Of a stretch of DNA of 64,000 bases, positions 24,718 to 32,704 are shown piece after piece. Within the stretch, counting starts at the first letter, position 1; each line of letters opens with the position of its first letter. The DNA comes from JAKAQB01 sp027320105 (lineage in GTDB: Bacteria; Actinomycetota; Acidimicrobiia; Acidimicrobiales; Palsa-688). The stretch lies in NCBI GenBank assembly GCA_027320105.1, contig DAHVMA010000037.1:1-64000 (forward strand), in the 5' to 3' direction. The translations under genes and the position numbers were made by a program. The notes under the pieces were generated by a model. That model worked only from the letters and a program-made list of their open reading frames with translations, had not been told where the DNA came from and ran no database searches.

Positions 24718-25695
24718 TCAGGTCCGGCGGGAGCCGGTGGGGGCGGTGGTCTTCGGGTTCGAGATGCGGCGGAGGGCACCGACCAGGGCCCGGTCCGGTC
24801 CAGGACGACGGCGGGGGGCACCGACAGCCGGGGCGGCGGCGAGCGCGGGAGCGGCCCGGTGGCGCCGCTCCCTGCGTATCCGCCCGGCCTCGGCTGCCGC
24901 CCCGGCCGAGGGCTCGGTGGGGGGACCCGTACCCCGACCGACGGTCGCGACCACCGAGCAGGAGCAGGCGCAGGTCCCGCTCGCGCCGGTGCAGGCGCAG
25001 GCGGCGCCGTCGGAGCCGGGCCGGTCCGCCAGGATGGCAACCAGTTCCTGGGGCCAGAGGGCGACGGTCTCCGCCCCGGCTGCGAGCAGGGCTTCCCGGC
25101 TGTGCATGCCCCAGGCCACTCCGATCACGCGGACGCCGACCCGGGCCGCCTCCCGGACGTCGCCCACGGTGTCGGTCACCAGCACCACCTCGAAGTCGTC
25201 GTTGCCGTTGCCCTCTGCGTAGGTCGGGGAGCAATGCCGGGCGCGGCTGTAGGACGGCTCGGATAGCAGCCGGAGCAGGGCCGCCTCCTTGCTGGCCCCG
25301 ACCTCACCCGAGAACACGTGGGCGAAGCACTCGGCCACCCCCTCGCCCTCGAGGATCCGCCGGATGGCGGCCATGGCGTTAGATGACAGGACGGCGAGCG
25401 GGTAGCGCTCCGCCAGCGCCTTGACCACGTCGAGCATCCCCGGGATGAAGCCGGGCACGTACCGCTCCCGCAACCCCTCGAGGAAGTGATCCCGCACCTC
25501 GGCCTCCTGCTCGGGCGTGCTGCACAGCTTGGCCAGGCTGGCGTAGAAGTTGTCGCGGAAGAGCTCGAAGAACTCTTCCGCGCTGCGGACCGGGAGGTGG
25601 AACCGGCTGGCGGTGGCCTGGAACACCTCCCACGACGCGGCGCGGGTCTGGACCAGCGTGCCGTCCATGTCGAACACGACAAGACGGGTGGCCAT
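24718..25695 (-). CDS. HAD-family phosphatase with long Cys-rich tail
   Basis: The first ~225 residues form a phosphoglycolate-phosphatase-like HAD enzyme: VVFDMDGTLVQTRAASW (nucleophile DxD), LAVLSSNAMAAIRRIL, EVGASKEAALLRLL (motif III Lys) and VVLVTDTVGDVREAARVG (motif IV). The remaining ~100 residues are unusual: ACACTGASGTCACSCS, a Pro/Ala/Arg-rich linker, then DRALVGALRRISN, which could form a short amphipathic helix of the kind that targets cargo to BMC shells. Total length 325 aa versus ~220 normally. The ATG at 25695 lies 5 bp after the upstream stop. Likely substrate: a phosphorylated intermediate of the locus. Confidence 0.8.
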   Translation of the reverse strand: MATRLVVFDMDGTLVQTRAASWEVFQATASRFHLPVRSAEEFFELFRDNFYASLAKLCSTPEQEAEVRDHFLEGLRERYVPGFIPGMLDVVKALAERYPLAVLSSNAMAAIRRILEGEGVAECFAHVFSGEVGASKEAALLRLLSEPSYSRARHCSPTYAEGNGNDDFEVVLVTDTVGDVREAARVGVRVIGVAWGMHSREALLAAGAETVALWPQELVAILADRPGSDGAACACTGASGTCACSCSVVATVGRGTGPPTEPSAGAAAEAGRIRRERRHRAAPALAAAPAVGAPRRRPGPDRALVGALRRISNPKTTAPTGSRRT

Positions 25696-25700
25696 CCGGA

Positions 25701-26690
25701 TCAGCCGGCTGCCGCGTTGGTGGGCATGGCCCGGCCCTCGCACAGCCGGGTCAGGTCGACGAAGTCCTGCACTTCGCCGTAGCCGGTCCGCCCGGCGCAG
25801 TCCCAGCGGGCCAGGACATTGAAGCCGACCACGTTCGGCCAGGCCTGCCACGGAAACCGGGTGAACCCCTCGCCCCGCAGGTCGTAGCTGTCGCCGTGGG
25901 CGTCCTCGACCCGGATCTCCAGCCGGCGGGCGTAGAAGTCGGCGTCGCGACCGGTCACCCCGCGGCCCGACGCCAGGCCGATGCACTTTCCGTCCCTGAT
26001 CACGTAACCGTGCATCAACGCCAGTGCCCCGCCCCCATCGGCCTCGTCGAAGGAGAAGATGCCGTGCACCGCCAACTGGTCGGAGAAGTGGGCATGTAGC
26101 CAGCTCATGTTGGGGCTGCCTCGCTCGAACCGGGGACCCCAGCTGTGGTCCATGGTGCTCACGCAGTCGATCGGGACCTCGCGGCCCCGCACGGTCACCC
26201 TCCCCTGCACGTGGCCGGTCTGGTCGAAGTGCCCGTTGTACGCCGTCCCCCAGGCGAAGCGCTCCCGGCTCTGGGCGGCCGTGATCGGATCCATGTCCGG
26301 GTCGTGGATGTCGAACGCCGGCATCAGCGCCTGGTAGGTGACGTCGATGGAGGTGCCGGCGTCGTCGTCATAGCCGATGTGCCAGGTGTCGTTGGGCTTC
26401 ACCGTGGCAACACTCAGCCCGTTGGCCAAGGCGTAGGTGCGCAGCGAACGGGGCTCGGGGATCGGCAGGTGCGACCGCATGTCGCAGAAGTCGGCCCTCC
26501 AGGGCATGGGGGCGTCGCCGGAGTTCATGCAGACCGTCGAGTGCACCACCCCCAGGTTTGGCCGGAACAAGGCGTACACGCCCACGTTGAGCGGCGCCTC
26601 GGCCGAGTAGAAGCCGAAATAGTTGGTCTCGGCCCAGCTCGGATCACCCCCGGCCGGTGGGTGGAACTCGGCATCCGCGTCCGTAATCAT
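25701..26690 (-). CDS. DUF7064/DUF7065-like (CrtC-like lipocalin fold) protein
   Basis: The 329-aa protein starts MITDADAEFHPPAGGDPSWA and has ETNYFGFYSAEAPLNVGVYA, DCVSTMDHSWGPRFERGSP, MSWLHAHFSDQLAVHGIFSF and FVDLTRLCEGRAMP. This pattern resembles two-domain beta-barrel proteins related to hydroxyneurosporene hydratase CrtC, annotated DUF7064/7065 in actinobacteria. The DHSWGPR motif could be the active site. The molecular role here is unknown. It is the first gene of the left arm, preceded by the shared divergent promoter region. Confidence 0.65.
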   Translation of the reverse strand: MITDADAEFHPPAGGDPSWAETNYFGFYSAEAPLNVGVYALFRPNLGVVHSTVCMNSGDAPMPWRADFCDMRSHLPIPEPRSLRTYALANGLSVATVKPNDTWHIGYDDDAGTSIDVTYQALMPAFDIHDPDMDPITAAQSRERFAWGTAYNGHFDQTGHVQGRVTVRGREVPIDCVSTMDHSWGPRFERGSPNMSWLHAHFSDQLAVHGIFSFDEADGGGALALMHGYVIRDGKCIGLASGRGVTGRDADFYARRLEIRVEDAHGDSYDLRGEGFTRFPWQAWPNVVGFNVLARWDCAGRTGYGEVQDFVDLTRLCEGRAMPTNAAAG

Positions 26691-26894
26691 GCATATCCCC
26701 CAGGGTTGCACGGTCGGATGATCTCCCTGGCCACCCGTCCGCCGCCAGTCTCGCAAGTCGGGCAACCGGGCTCCATGTCCCCGTGCGGACATTTATCCCG
26801 TGCTTCTTATCCGCGAGGGATAAAGCCGCTATCCCCGACCTCCCTTATGGTTAGGGGTGACCCGGCAACCAGGAACCACTCGGGGGAGGTGACG
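26691..26894. promoter_or_regulatory. Divergent control region of the BMC locus
   Basis: These 204 bp separate the two arms and must carry both promoters. TTTATCCC (26792-26799) and GGGATAAA (26817-26824) form a perfect 8-bp inverted repeat with a 17-base spacer, a good operator candidate for the GAF-PucR regulator encoded at the end of the right arm. GGGGGAGGT just before 26895 is the ribosome-binding site for BMC-P. Confidence 0.6.
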
Positions 26895-27197
26895 ATGGAG
26901 ATCGGGCGGGTCGTGGGGCAGGTCGTGGCCACCGTGAAGCAACCCGGCCTCCACGGTCGCACCCTCCTCATGGTGGTGCCGGTCGATATGCACGATGCCA
27001 CCAGGGACGGCCCGGACGGGGCCGCCTACGTGGCCGCCGACTACATCGGAGCCGGCCTGGGAGAGGTGGTCCTGGTGGCGAGGGGCAGCGCGGCGCGCGT
27101 CGAGGGAGACTCGGTCTCGGTTCCCACCGACGCCGCCGTCGTGGGCATCGTCGACTCCGTCACCATCCGCACCCAGACGGTCTTCCGCAAGAGCTGA
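26895..27197 (+). CDS. BMC-P shell vertex protein (EutN/CcmL family)
   Basis: The 100-aa product MEIGRVVGQVVATVKQPGLH, LLMVVPVDM, AADYIGAGLGEVVLVARGSA and AAVVGIVDSV is a complete EutN/CcmL domain. Such proteins form pentamers that cap the icosahedral shell's vertices. A closed shell needs one, and this is the only BMC-P gene in the window. The ATG at 26895 follows an excellent GGGGGAGGT site. It is the first gene of the right arm. Confidence 0.95.
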   Translation: MEIGRVVGQVVATVKQPGLHGRTLLMVVPVDMHDATRDGPDGAAYVAADYIGAGLGEVVLVARGSAARVEGDSVSVPTDAAVVGIVDSVTIRTQTVFRKS

Positions 27198-27218
27198 CGC
27201 ACAAGGAGAGAGGACACG

Positions 27219-27542
27219 ATGCCGACGGGCAACCCGGTACCACAGAGCGCCCTGGGCCTTATCGAGACCAAGGGTCTCGTCGGAGCCATAGAGGCCGCCG
27301 ATGCCATGGTCAAGGCAGCCAACGTCGTGCTGCTCGGGCGAGAGCAGATCGGCGGCGGCCTGGTGACCGTCATGGTCCGAGGCGACGTCGGGGCAGTCAA
27401 AGCAGCGACCGATGCAGGCGCCGTCGCCGCCAACAAGATCGGCGAGGTGGTCTCCGTGCACGTGATCCCCCGCCCCCACGACGAAGTGGAAGCCATCTTG
27501 ATGAAGCCTTCGGCGGCGGCCCCCGCTCCTGCTCCCAAGTAG
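27219..27542 (+). CDS. BMC-H shell protein, hexamer type (right arm)
   Basis: The 107-aa product has one BMC domain: ALGLIETKGLVGAIEAADAM, NVVLLGREQIGGGLVTVMVR, GDVGAVKAATDAG and HVIPRPHDEVEAIL. It shares the GGG pore motif with the left-arm paralogue; the two differ mainly near the N-terminus and in the short C-terminal tail (SAAAPAPAPK). The start follows AAGGAGAGAGG. It is likely a main shell component. Confidence 0.95.
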   Translation: MPTGNPVPQSALGLIETKGLVGAIEAADAMVKAANVVLLGREQIGGGLVTVMVRGDVGAVKAATDAGAVAANKIGEVVSVHVIPRPHDEVEAILMKPSAAAPAPAPK

Positions 27543-27557
27543 GGATCCCGGCAGTAG

Positions 27558-28964
27558 ATGGCCGCCACGTTCGACACCGCCGCACCCCTCGACGACGACC
27601 TGGCCGGCCTGGCCGAGGCCCGGCACAAGGCCCGCCAGGCCCGCCAGGCACTCGACGCCTTCGAGGACGCCACCCAGGAGGACCTCGACCGCGTGGTCGC
27701 CGCCATGGCGGCGGCGGCATGGGACGCTTCGCCGGAGCTGGCCCGCATGGCCGTGGACGAGACCGGCTACGGCGTCTACGAGGACAAGATCCTGAAGAAC
27801 CGGTACAACGCCGGGTTCGTGGCCCGCTCCATGGCCGGCATGAGGGCCAAGGGCGTGCTGTGGGTGGACAAGCCCGGACGCATGACAGCCATCGGCAGCC
27901 CGATGGGCGTGATCGCCGCCATCATCCCCGTCACCAATCCCACCTCCACCGTGATCTTCAAGTGCCTGGCCGCGCTGAAGGCAGGCAACACCGTGGTGCA
28001 CGCCCCGCACCCGCGGGCCGCCCGAGCCTGCGCCCGCACCGCGGAGGTGATGGCGGAAGCCGCCGTCGGCGCCGGCGCCCCGCCCGGGGTGATCGCCTGC
28101 CTGGAGCGGGCCAGCATCCCGGCCACGACCGAGTTGATGCGCCACCCCGACGTGGCGCTGGTCCTGGCCACCGGCGGCGCCGGGATGGTGAAGGCCGCCT
28201 ACAGCAGCGGCAAGCCCACCTTGGCGGTGGGCGCCGGCAACGTGCCGGTGTACGTTCACCGCAGCGTGCCCGACGTGGCCGAGGCGGCGGAGATGGTGGT
28301 CACGTCCAAGTCGTTCGACAACGGTACGGCCTGCGTGGCCGAGCAGACGGTGGTGATCGACGGGGGGATCTTCGACCAGGCCGTCGAGGCGTTCAGCGCC
28401 CGCGGCGTGTTCTTCCTGGATGACCCGCAGCAGGAGAAGCTGACCCGCCTGCTCTTCACCGACAGCGGCGGCCTCGACCCCGACCACGTGGGCCAGCCGG
28501 CGGTCGAACTGGCCCGACGGATCGGCGTGGCCGTCCCCGGGTCGACCCGGGTGCTCGGTGCCGTGCTGACCGAGGTGGGCCGCCCCTCTCCCCTTTCCGC
28601 CGAGATCCTCGGGCCCGTCCTGTCGTTCTACCGGGCCGACACGGTGGACGGCGCCATCGAGCGCTGTGCCGAAGTGCTGGCCTTCGGCGGGGCCGGCCAC
28701 ACCCTCGGGCTGCACGCCACCGACGAGTCGGTCATCGCGTCGTTCGGGCGGCTCCCGGCGTCCCGCATCCCGGTCAACACGCCGAGCCTGTTCGGCGGGA
28801 TGGGTTACAGCACCTCCATCGGCCCCTCGTTCATGCTCGGCACCGGAACCTGGAGCGGCTCCATGGTCTCCGACAACGTGAGCCCGCTCCACCTGATCAA
28901 CATCAAGCGGGTCGCCTACGAGGTGCGGCCCTGGAGGTCCCTTTACGAGATGCTGGGCTCGTGA
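27558..28964 (+). CDS. CoA-acylating aldehyde dehydrogenase, BMC type
   Basis: This enzyme would oxidise an aldehyde to acyl-CoA with NAD+. The 468-aa protein has AIIPVTNPTSTVIFKCLAAL, VLATGGAGMVKAAYSSGKP (coenzyme-binding Gly-rich segment), GAGNVPVYV and SFDNGTACVAEQTVVI with catalytic Cys259. It resembles EutE/PduP/GRM-type enzymes that work inside microcompartments. No clear encapsulation helix stands out; the C-terminal SLYEMLGS is short. The stop overlaps the next start by four bases. This enzyme indicates that the compartment handles an aldehyde. Confidence 0.9.
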   Translation: MAATFDTAAPLDDDLAGLAEARHKARQARQALDAFEDATQEDLDRVVAAMAAAAWDASPELARMAVDETGYGVYEDKILKNRYNAGFVARSMAGMRAKGVLWVDKPGRMTAIGSPMGVIAAIIPVTNPTSTVIFKCLAALKAGNTVVHAPHPRAARACARTAEVMAEAAVGAGAPPGVIACLERASIPATTELMRHPDVALVLATGGAGMVKAAYSSGKPTLAVGAGNVPVYVHRSVPDVAEAAEMVVTSKSFDNGTACVAEQTVVIDGGIFDQAVEAFSARGVFFLDDPQQEKLTRLLFTDSGGLDPDHVGQPAVELARRIGVAVPGSTRVLGAVLTEVGRPSPLSAEILGPVLSFYRADTVDGAIERCAEVLAFGGAGHTLGLHATDESVIASFGRLPASRIPVNTPSLFGGMGYSTSIGPSFMLGTGTWSGSMVSDNVSPLHLINIKRVAYEVRPWRSLYEMLGS

Positions 28965-29776
28965 CACTACTAGTGACACCTATGGCGGTCGAGCGCTACT
29001 TGCATGATGCCGCCTCGTCGTACCGCCATCCCCGGGTCGAGCCGGACGCCGACCTGAGCTTCGGTGTGGACCTCGGCACCGCCACCGTCGCTCTGACCGC
29101 GGTCACCTCCGGCGGCGAGCCGGCGTACTACGACGAGCTGCGGACCGGGGTGGTCCGCGACGGCGTCGTGGTCGACTTTGCCGGGGCGGTGGCGGCCGTC
29201 CGGGAGCTGGTGGGCCGGGCCGAGGAGCTCCTGCGGGCCCGCGTGCGAGATGCCGCCGCCGCCTACCCCCCCGGCGTGGGGGAGGCCGAGAGCCGGGCCT
29301 GCCGGTACGTGCTGGAGAACGCCGGGGTGAACTGCCGCCGGTTGGTGGACGAGGTCTCCGCCGCCCAGGCCCTGCTGGGCGTGCGCGACGGCGCCATCGC
29401 CGACGTGGGGGGCGGTTCGACCGGTGTGGGCGTCTACCGCGACGGGTCCCTGGTGTCGCTCGGGGACCGGCCCGGCGGGGGCGCTCAGCTCAACCTGATA
29501 CTGGCAGGAGCACTGTCCATGGATGTGGCCGAGGCGGAAGAGCGCAAGCGGGCCGGCGGCAACCAGGACCTGAGCATCCTGGGCCCCGGCATAGAGCGCA
29601 TCGCCGACAACATCCGCCGGCTGATGGGGCCACCGCCCAGCGGCCCGGTGCACCTGATCGGCGGGACGATGATGTACCCCGGTGCCGGGCCGATCGTGGC
29701 CCGCTACATCGGTCACCCGGTCGCTGAGTACGCCCACGCCCTGCTCGTCACCCCGTTCGGGATAGCTCTCTCATGA
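28961..29776 (+). CDS. EutJ-like Hsp70-type chaperone/ATPase
   Basis: The 271-aa product has the actin/Hsp70 fold blocks FGVDLGTATVALTAVTSGGE, AVAAVRELVGRAEELLRARV, GAIADVGGGSTGVGVYRDGS and HLIGGTMMYPG, as in EutJ of ethanolamine loci. EutJ is thought to help reactivate or fold cargo; its exact role is not settled. The GTG at 28961 overlaps the ALDH stop; an ATG at 28982 is possible. It is coupled to the BMC-T gene by an ATGA overlap. Confidence 0.85.
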   Translation: MTLLVTPMAVERYLHDAASSYRHPRVEPDADLSFGVDLGTATVALTAVTSGGEPAYYDELRTGVVRDGVVVDFAGAVAAVRELVGRAEELLRARVRDAAAAYPPGVGEAESRACRYVLENAGVNCRRLVDEVSAAQALLGVRDGAIADVGGGSTGVGVYRDGSLVSLGDRPGGGAQLNLILAGALSMDVAEAEERKRAGGNQDLSILGPGIERIADNIRRLMGPPPSGPVHLIGGTMMYPGAGPIVARYIGHPVAEYAHALLVTPFGIALS

Positions 29777-30411
29777 CACCCTCCACTGCATCCAACTTCT
29801 CGCTGCGCTCCTACGTCTTCATCGACCGGATGCAGCCCCAGTCGGCTGCCCACGTCGCCGCCACCTGCCAGGGGGACGTCCCGGTGGCCGGCATGTCGCA
29901 ACTCTTCGTAGAGGTGGCGCCGGGCAACGAGGTGTTCCGGGTGATGGACGTGGCGCTAAAGGCCGCCGACGTGCGGCCCGCCCTCCAGATCGTCGAGCGG
30001 GAGTTCGGACTGCTCGAGGTGCACGCCGGCCAGCAGGCCGAGGTTCTGGCCGCCGGCCAAGCCATCCTCGACCACCTGGGGTTGTCGGAGGGCGACCGGG
30101 TCCGGCCCCAGGTCGCGTCGGCGCAGTTCGTCACCAACGTGAGCCCCTACCAGGCTCAGCTGATCAACAAGTGGCGCAAGGGCAGCCTGCTGATGCCCGG
30201 CACCAGCCTGTTCGTCCTGGAGGTGGCACCGGCCGCCTATGCCACCCTCGCCGCCAACGAGGCCGAGAAGACGGCCAACATCACCATCGTCGAGGTCCGG
30301 GCGGTCGGCCGGTTCGGGCGGGTGTTCCTGTCGGGCAGCGAGAGCGAGGTGCAGAGCGCCCGAGATGCCGCCGTCGGGGCGCTCGAGGCGTTGGAGGGCA
30401 CGTCATCATGA
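29773..30411 (+). CDS. BMC-T shell protein (tandem domain, trimer type)
   Basis: The 212-aa protein contains two BMC-like domains. The first half has RSYVFIDRMQPQSAAHVAAT and VMDVALKAADVRPALQIVER; the second has SLLMPGTSLFVLEVAPAAYA, ANEAEKTANITIVEVRAVGR and GRVFLSGSESEVQSARDAAV. Trimers of tandem proteins form pseudohexamers, often with a larger gated pore for cofactors. It is coupled by four-base overlaps to eutJ upstream and the malate-dehydrogenase-like gene downstream. Confidence 0.85.
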   Translation: MTPSTASNFSLRSYVFIDRMQPQSAAHVAATCQGDVPVAGMSQLFVEVAPGNEVFRVMDVALKAADVRPALQIVEREFGLLEVHAGQQAEVLAAGQAILDHLGLSEGDRVRPQVASAQFVTNVSPYQAQLINKWRKGSLLMPGTSLFVLEVAPAAYATLAANEAEKTANITIVEVRAVGRFGRVFLSGSESEVQSARDAAVGALEALEGTSS

Positions 30412-31649
30412 CCATCATCGGCGCGCGCGACATAGAGGAAGCCACCGGGCCAGTCATCGTCGGACCCGGGGATGTGATCACCCCGCTGGCCCGGGACCGG
30501 GCCGGCGAGCTCGGGGTGGAGGTCCGCTACGCCGCCCCCGGCCCGGATGACCAGCAGAGCCGGCCGGGCCGGTCCCACCACCGGCCGGCGGCGGCGCTGG
30601 GCAGGACGGCGGTAGCCCAGGGCCCCCCGCCGCCTCCGGCGGCCGGCCGGGCCGACACCGTCAACGGGCTGTACCGCCGCGGCGCCCCGGTTCCGGACGA
30701 GTTGTCCCCCTCCCCGCCGGGCGGTACCGCCCGGGCGGCCGTGATCGGCGCCGGGCACGTCGGGTCCCTGGCCGCCCTGCACCTCGCAGCATCCGACCTG
30801 TTCTCGTCGGTCACGCTGGTAGACGTGGTCGAGGGCCTGGCCGCCGGGGTGGCCCTGGACCTGTGGCACAGCGCCGCGCTGGCCGGCTTCGCGGGTGAGG
30901 TCCGGGGGAGCACGTCGCTCGCCGACCTGGCCGGATGCGACTACGTCGTCGTCACCGCCGGCCGGGCCCGCAAGCCTGGCATGACCCGCACCGACCTGAC
31001 CGAGGCCAACGCCGAGATCGTGGGGCCGGTGGCCGACCAGATCCGCCGGTCGGCCCCGGATGCGGTCGTGGTGGTCGTCACCAACCCGCTCGAAGAGATG
31101 ACTCACCTCACCGAGATCAGGACCGGGTTCCCACCGGAGCGGGTGCTCGGCATGGCCGGCGTGCTCGACTCGGCCCGCTTCGCGGCCCTCGTGGCCCTGA
31201 CGGGGGTGGGACGGCCCGACGAGGTGGTGGCCTACGCCCTCGGCAGCCACGGGGCCGAAATGGTCATACCGATCAGCCTGGCGACGGTCCGGGGCCGGCC
31301 GCTGCGCGATGTGCTCGACAGCGCCACGATCACGGCCATCACCGAGAGGGCCCGGGACTCGGGTGCCGAGATCGTCTCCCTGCTGAAGAGCGGGAGCGCC
31401 TACTTCGCGCCGGGCCGGGCGGCGGCCGAGATGGTCTGCGAGATGGTCACCGGGAGGGCCTCCCTGCTGGTCTGCGCCGTCGCTCCTCGCGGCGAGTACG
31501 GGCTCACCTACACCCGGGTGGGCCTGCCCGTCCGGCTGGGGCCAGGCGGACTCTCCGAGATAGTCACCCTCCCGCTCGAACCGGACGAGCTGGACCAGCT
31601 CCGCGGGGCGGCGCGGAGCCTGAGCGAGCGCATCCATGCAGTGAGCTGA
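30408..31649 (+). CDS. Malate dehydrogenase-type enzyme with N-terminal BMC-type extension
   Basis: Residues ~108-413 are a lactate/malate dehydrogenase: AAVIGAGHVGSLAALHLA (NAD), ARKPGMTRTDLTEANAEIVG (malate-type substrate Arg), MAGVLDSARF and GSHGAEMVIP (catalytic His). The first ~40 residues are extra, with VIVGPGDVITPLARDRAGEL, similar to short N-terminal segments found on other BMC-encoded enzymes, and are joined by a Pro-rich linker (42-105). I infer that the extension targets the enzyme to the shell and that it recycles NAD+ from NADH. Length is 413 aa versus ~310 normally. It is coupled to BMC-T by an ATGA overlap. Confidence 0.85.
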   Translation: MTIIGARDIEEATGPVIVGPGDVITPLARDRAGELGVEVRYAAPGPDDQQSRPGRSHHRPAAALGRTAVAQGPPPPPAAGRADTVNGLYRRGAPVPDELSPSPPGGTARAAVIGAGHVGSLAALHLAASDLFSSVTLVDVVEGLAAGVALDLWHSAALAGFAGEVRGSTSLADLAGCDYVVVTAGRARKPGMTRTDLTEANAEIVGPVADQIRRSAPDAVVVVVTNPLEEMTHLTEIRTGFPPERVLGMAGVLDSARFAALVALTGVGRPDEVVAYALGSHGAEMVIPISLATVRGRPLRDVLDSATITAITERARDSGAEIVSLLKSGSAYFAPGRAAAEMVCEMVTGRASLLVCAVAPRGEYGLTYTRVGLPVRLGPGGLSEIVTLPLEPDELDQLRGAARSLSERIHAVS

Positions 31650-31651
31650 CC

Positions 31652-32704
31652 GTGAAGGCCGTCGTCTACGCCGGTGGGGGCTCGGTCGCCGTGGCCGACG
31701 TGCCCGAGCCGCGCATCGAGGCGACCGAGGACGCCATCGTGGCGGTGTCGGCGGCAGCGGTGTGCGGGACCGACCTGCACGTGACGTCCGGGCACCGCGC
31801 CGGGATGGAGCCCGGCACGGTGCTCGGCCACGAGTACACCGGGACCGTGGTCGAGACCGGGCCCGGGGTGCGGGGCCTGAAGGTCGGCGACGGGGTCATG
31901 ACCTCCGACTTCACCGCCTGCGGGCGCTGCTGGTGGTGCCGGCGCCACGCCCACTGGCACTGCCCCGAGCGCCGGTTCTTCGGCACCGGCCGGGTGTTCG
32001 GCCCTCCGCTGCCGGGGGGCCAGGCGGAGCTGGTGCGGGTGCCCTTCGCCGACGTGACCCTGGCCCGCCGGCCGGCCGGCGTGGGGTCCGACCCGGCCCT
32101 GCTGGCCGGGGACAACCTGGCCACCGGCTGGGTGGCGGCGGAGCGGGCCGGGGTGGCTCCGGGCGACGTGGTGGCGGTGCTCGGCGGGGGGCCGGTCGGG
32201 CAGCTGGCCAGCCTGGCGGCCCAGGTGAGGGGGGCGGCCGTGGTCGTCCTCTCCGATCCGATACCGGAGCGCCGGGCCGTCGCCGCCGCCCACGGCGCCG
32301 TCGCGGTGGAGCCGGCCGCGGCCCGAGCCGCGATCGACGACCTGACCGGTGGCCGGGGCAGTGACGGCGTGGTCGAGGCGGTGGGCCGGACCTTCGGCCT
32401 CGACGCCGCCTTGGACCTGGTCCGCCCGGGCGGGACGGTGGCCAGCGTCAGTGCCCACACCGAGCCGGCGTGGGAGCTGCCGCTGGCCCGGGCCTTCGCC
32501 GCCGAGGTGAGCCTGCGGTTCGTGATCGGCAACCCGATACCGGTGCGCGACGACCTGGCCGCACTGATCGCCACCGGCGTGCTCGACCCCGGGTTCGTGA
32601 TCACCCGCCACGCCCCGCTCGGCGCCGCCCCCGGGGGCTACCGTGACATGCGGGAGAGCAGGGAAATGAAGGTCGTGCTCGATCTCGCAAACGGTCCCAA
32701 GTGA
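31652..32704 (+). CDS. Zinc-dependent alcohol dehydrogenase (MDR family)
   Basis: The 350-aa protein has catalytic zinc ligands in AAAVCGTDLHVTSG and GHEYTGTVVETGPG, a structural zinc lobe CGRCWWCRRHAHWHC, and a Rossmann motif VVAVLGGGPVGQLASLAA. It would interconvert an alcohol and an aldehyde or ketone with NAD(P)H. The GTG start at 31652 lies 2 bp after the upstream stop. Substrate is unknown. Candidates are the aldehyde reduced for redox balance, or a secondary alcohol such as isopropanol feeding the adjacent acetone carboxylase; both are inference. Confidence 0.88.
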   Translation: MKAVVYAGGGSVAVADVPEPRIEATEDAIVAVSAAAVCGTDLHVTSGHRAGMEPGTVLGHEYTGTVVETGPGVRGLKVGDGVMTSDFTACGRCWWCRRHAHWHCPERRFFGTGRVFGPPLPGGQAELVRVPFADVTLARRPAGVGSDPALLAGDNLATGWVAAERAGVAPGDVVAVLGGGPVGQLASLAAQVRGAAVVVLSDPIPERRAVAAAHGAVAVEPAAARAAIDDLTGGRGSDGVVEAVGRTFGLDAALDLVRPGGTVASVSAHTEPAWELPLARAFAAEVSLRFVIGNPIPVRDDLAALIATGVLDPGFVITRHAPLGAAPGGYRDMRESREMKVVLDLANGPK

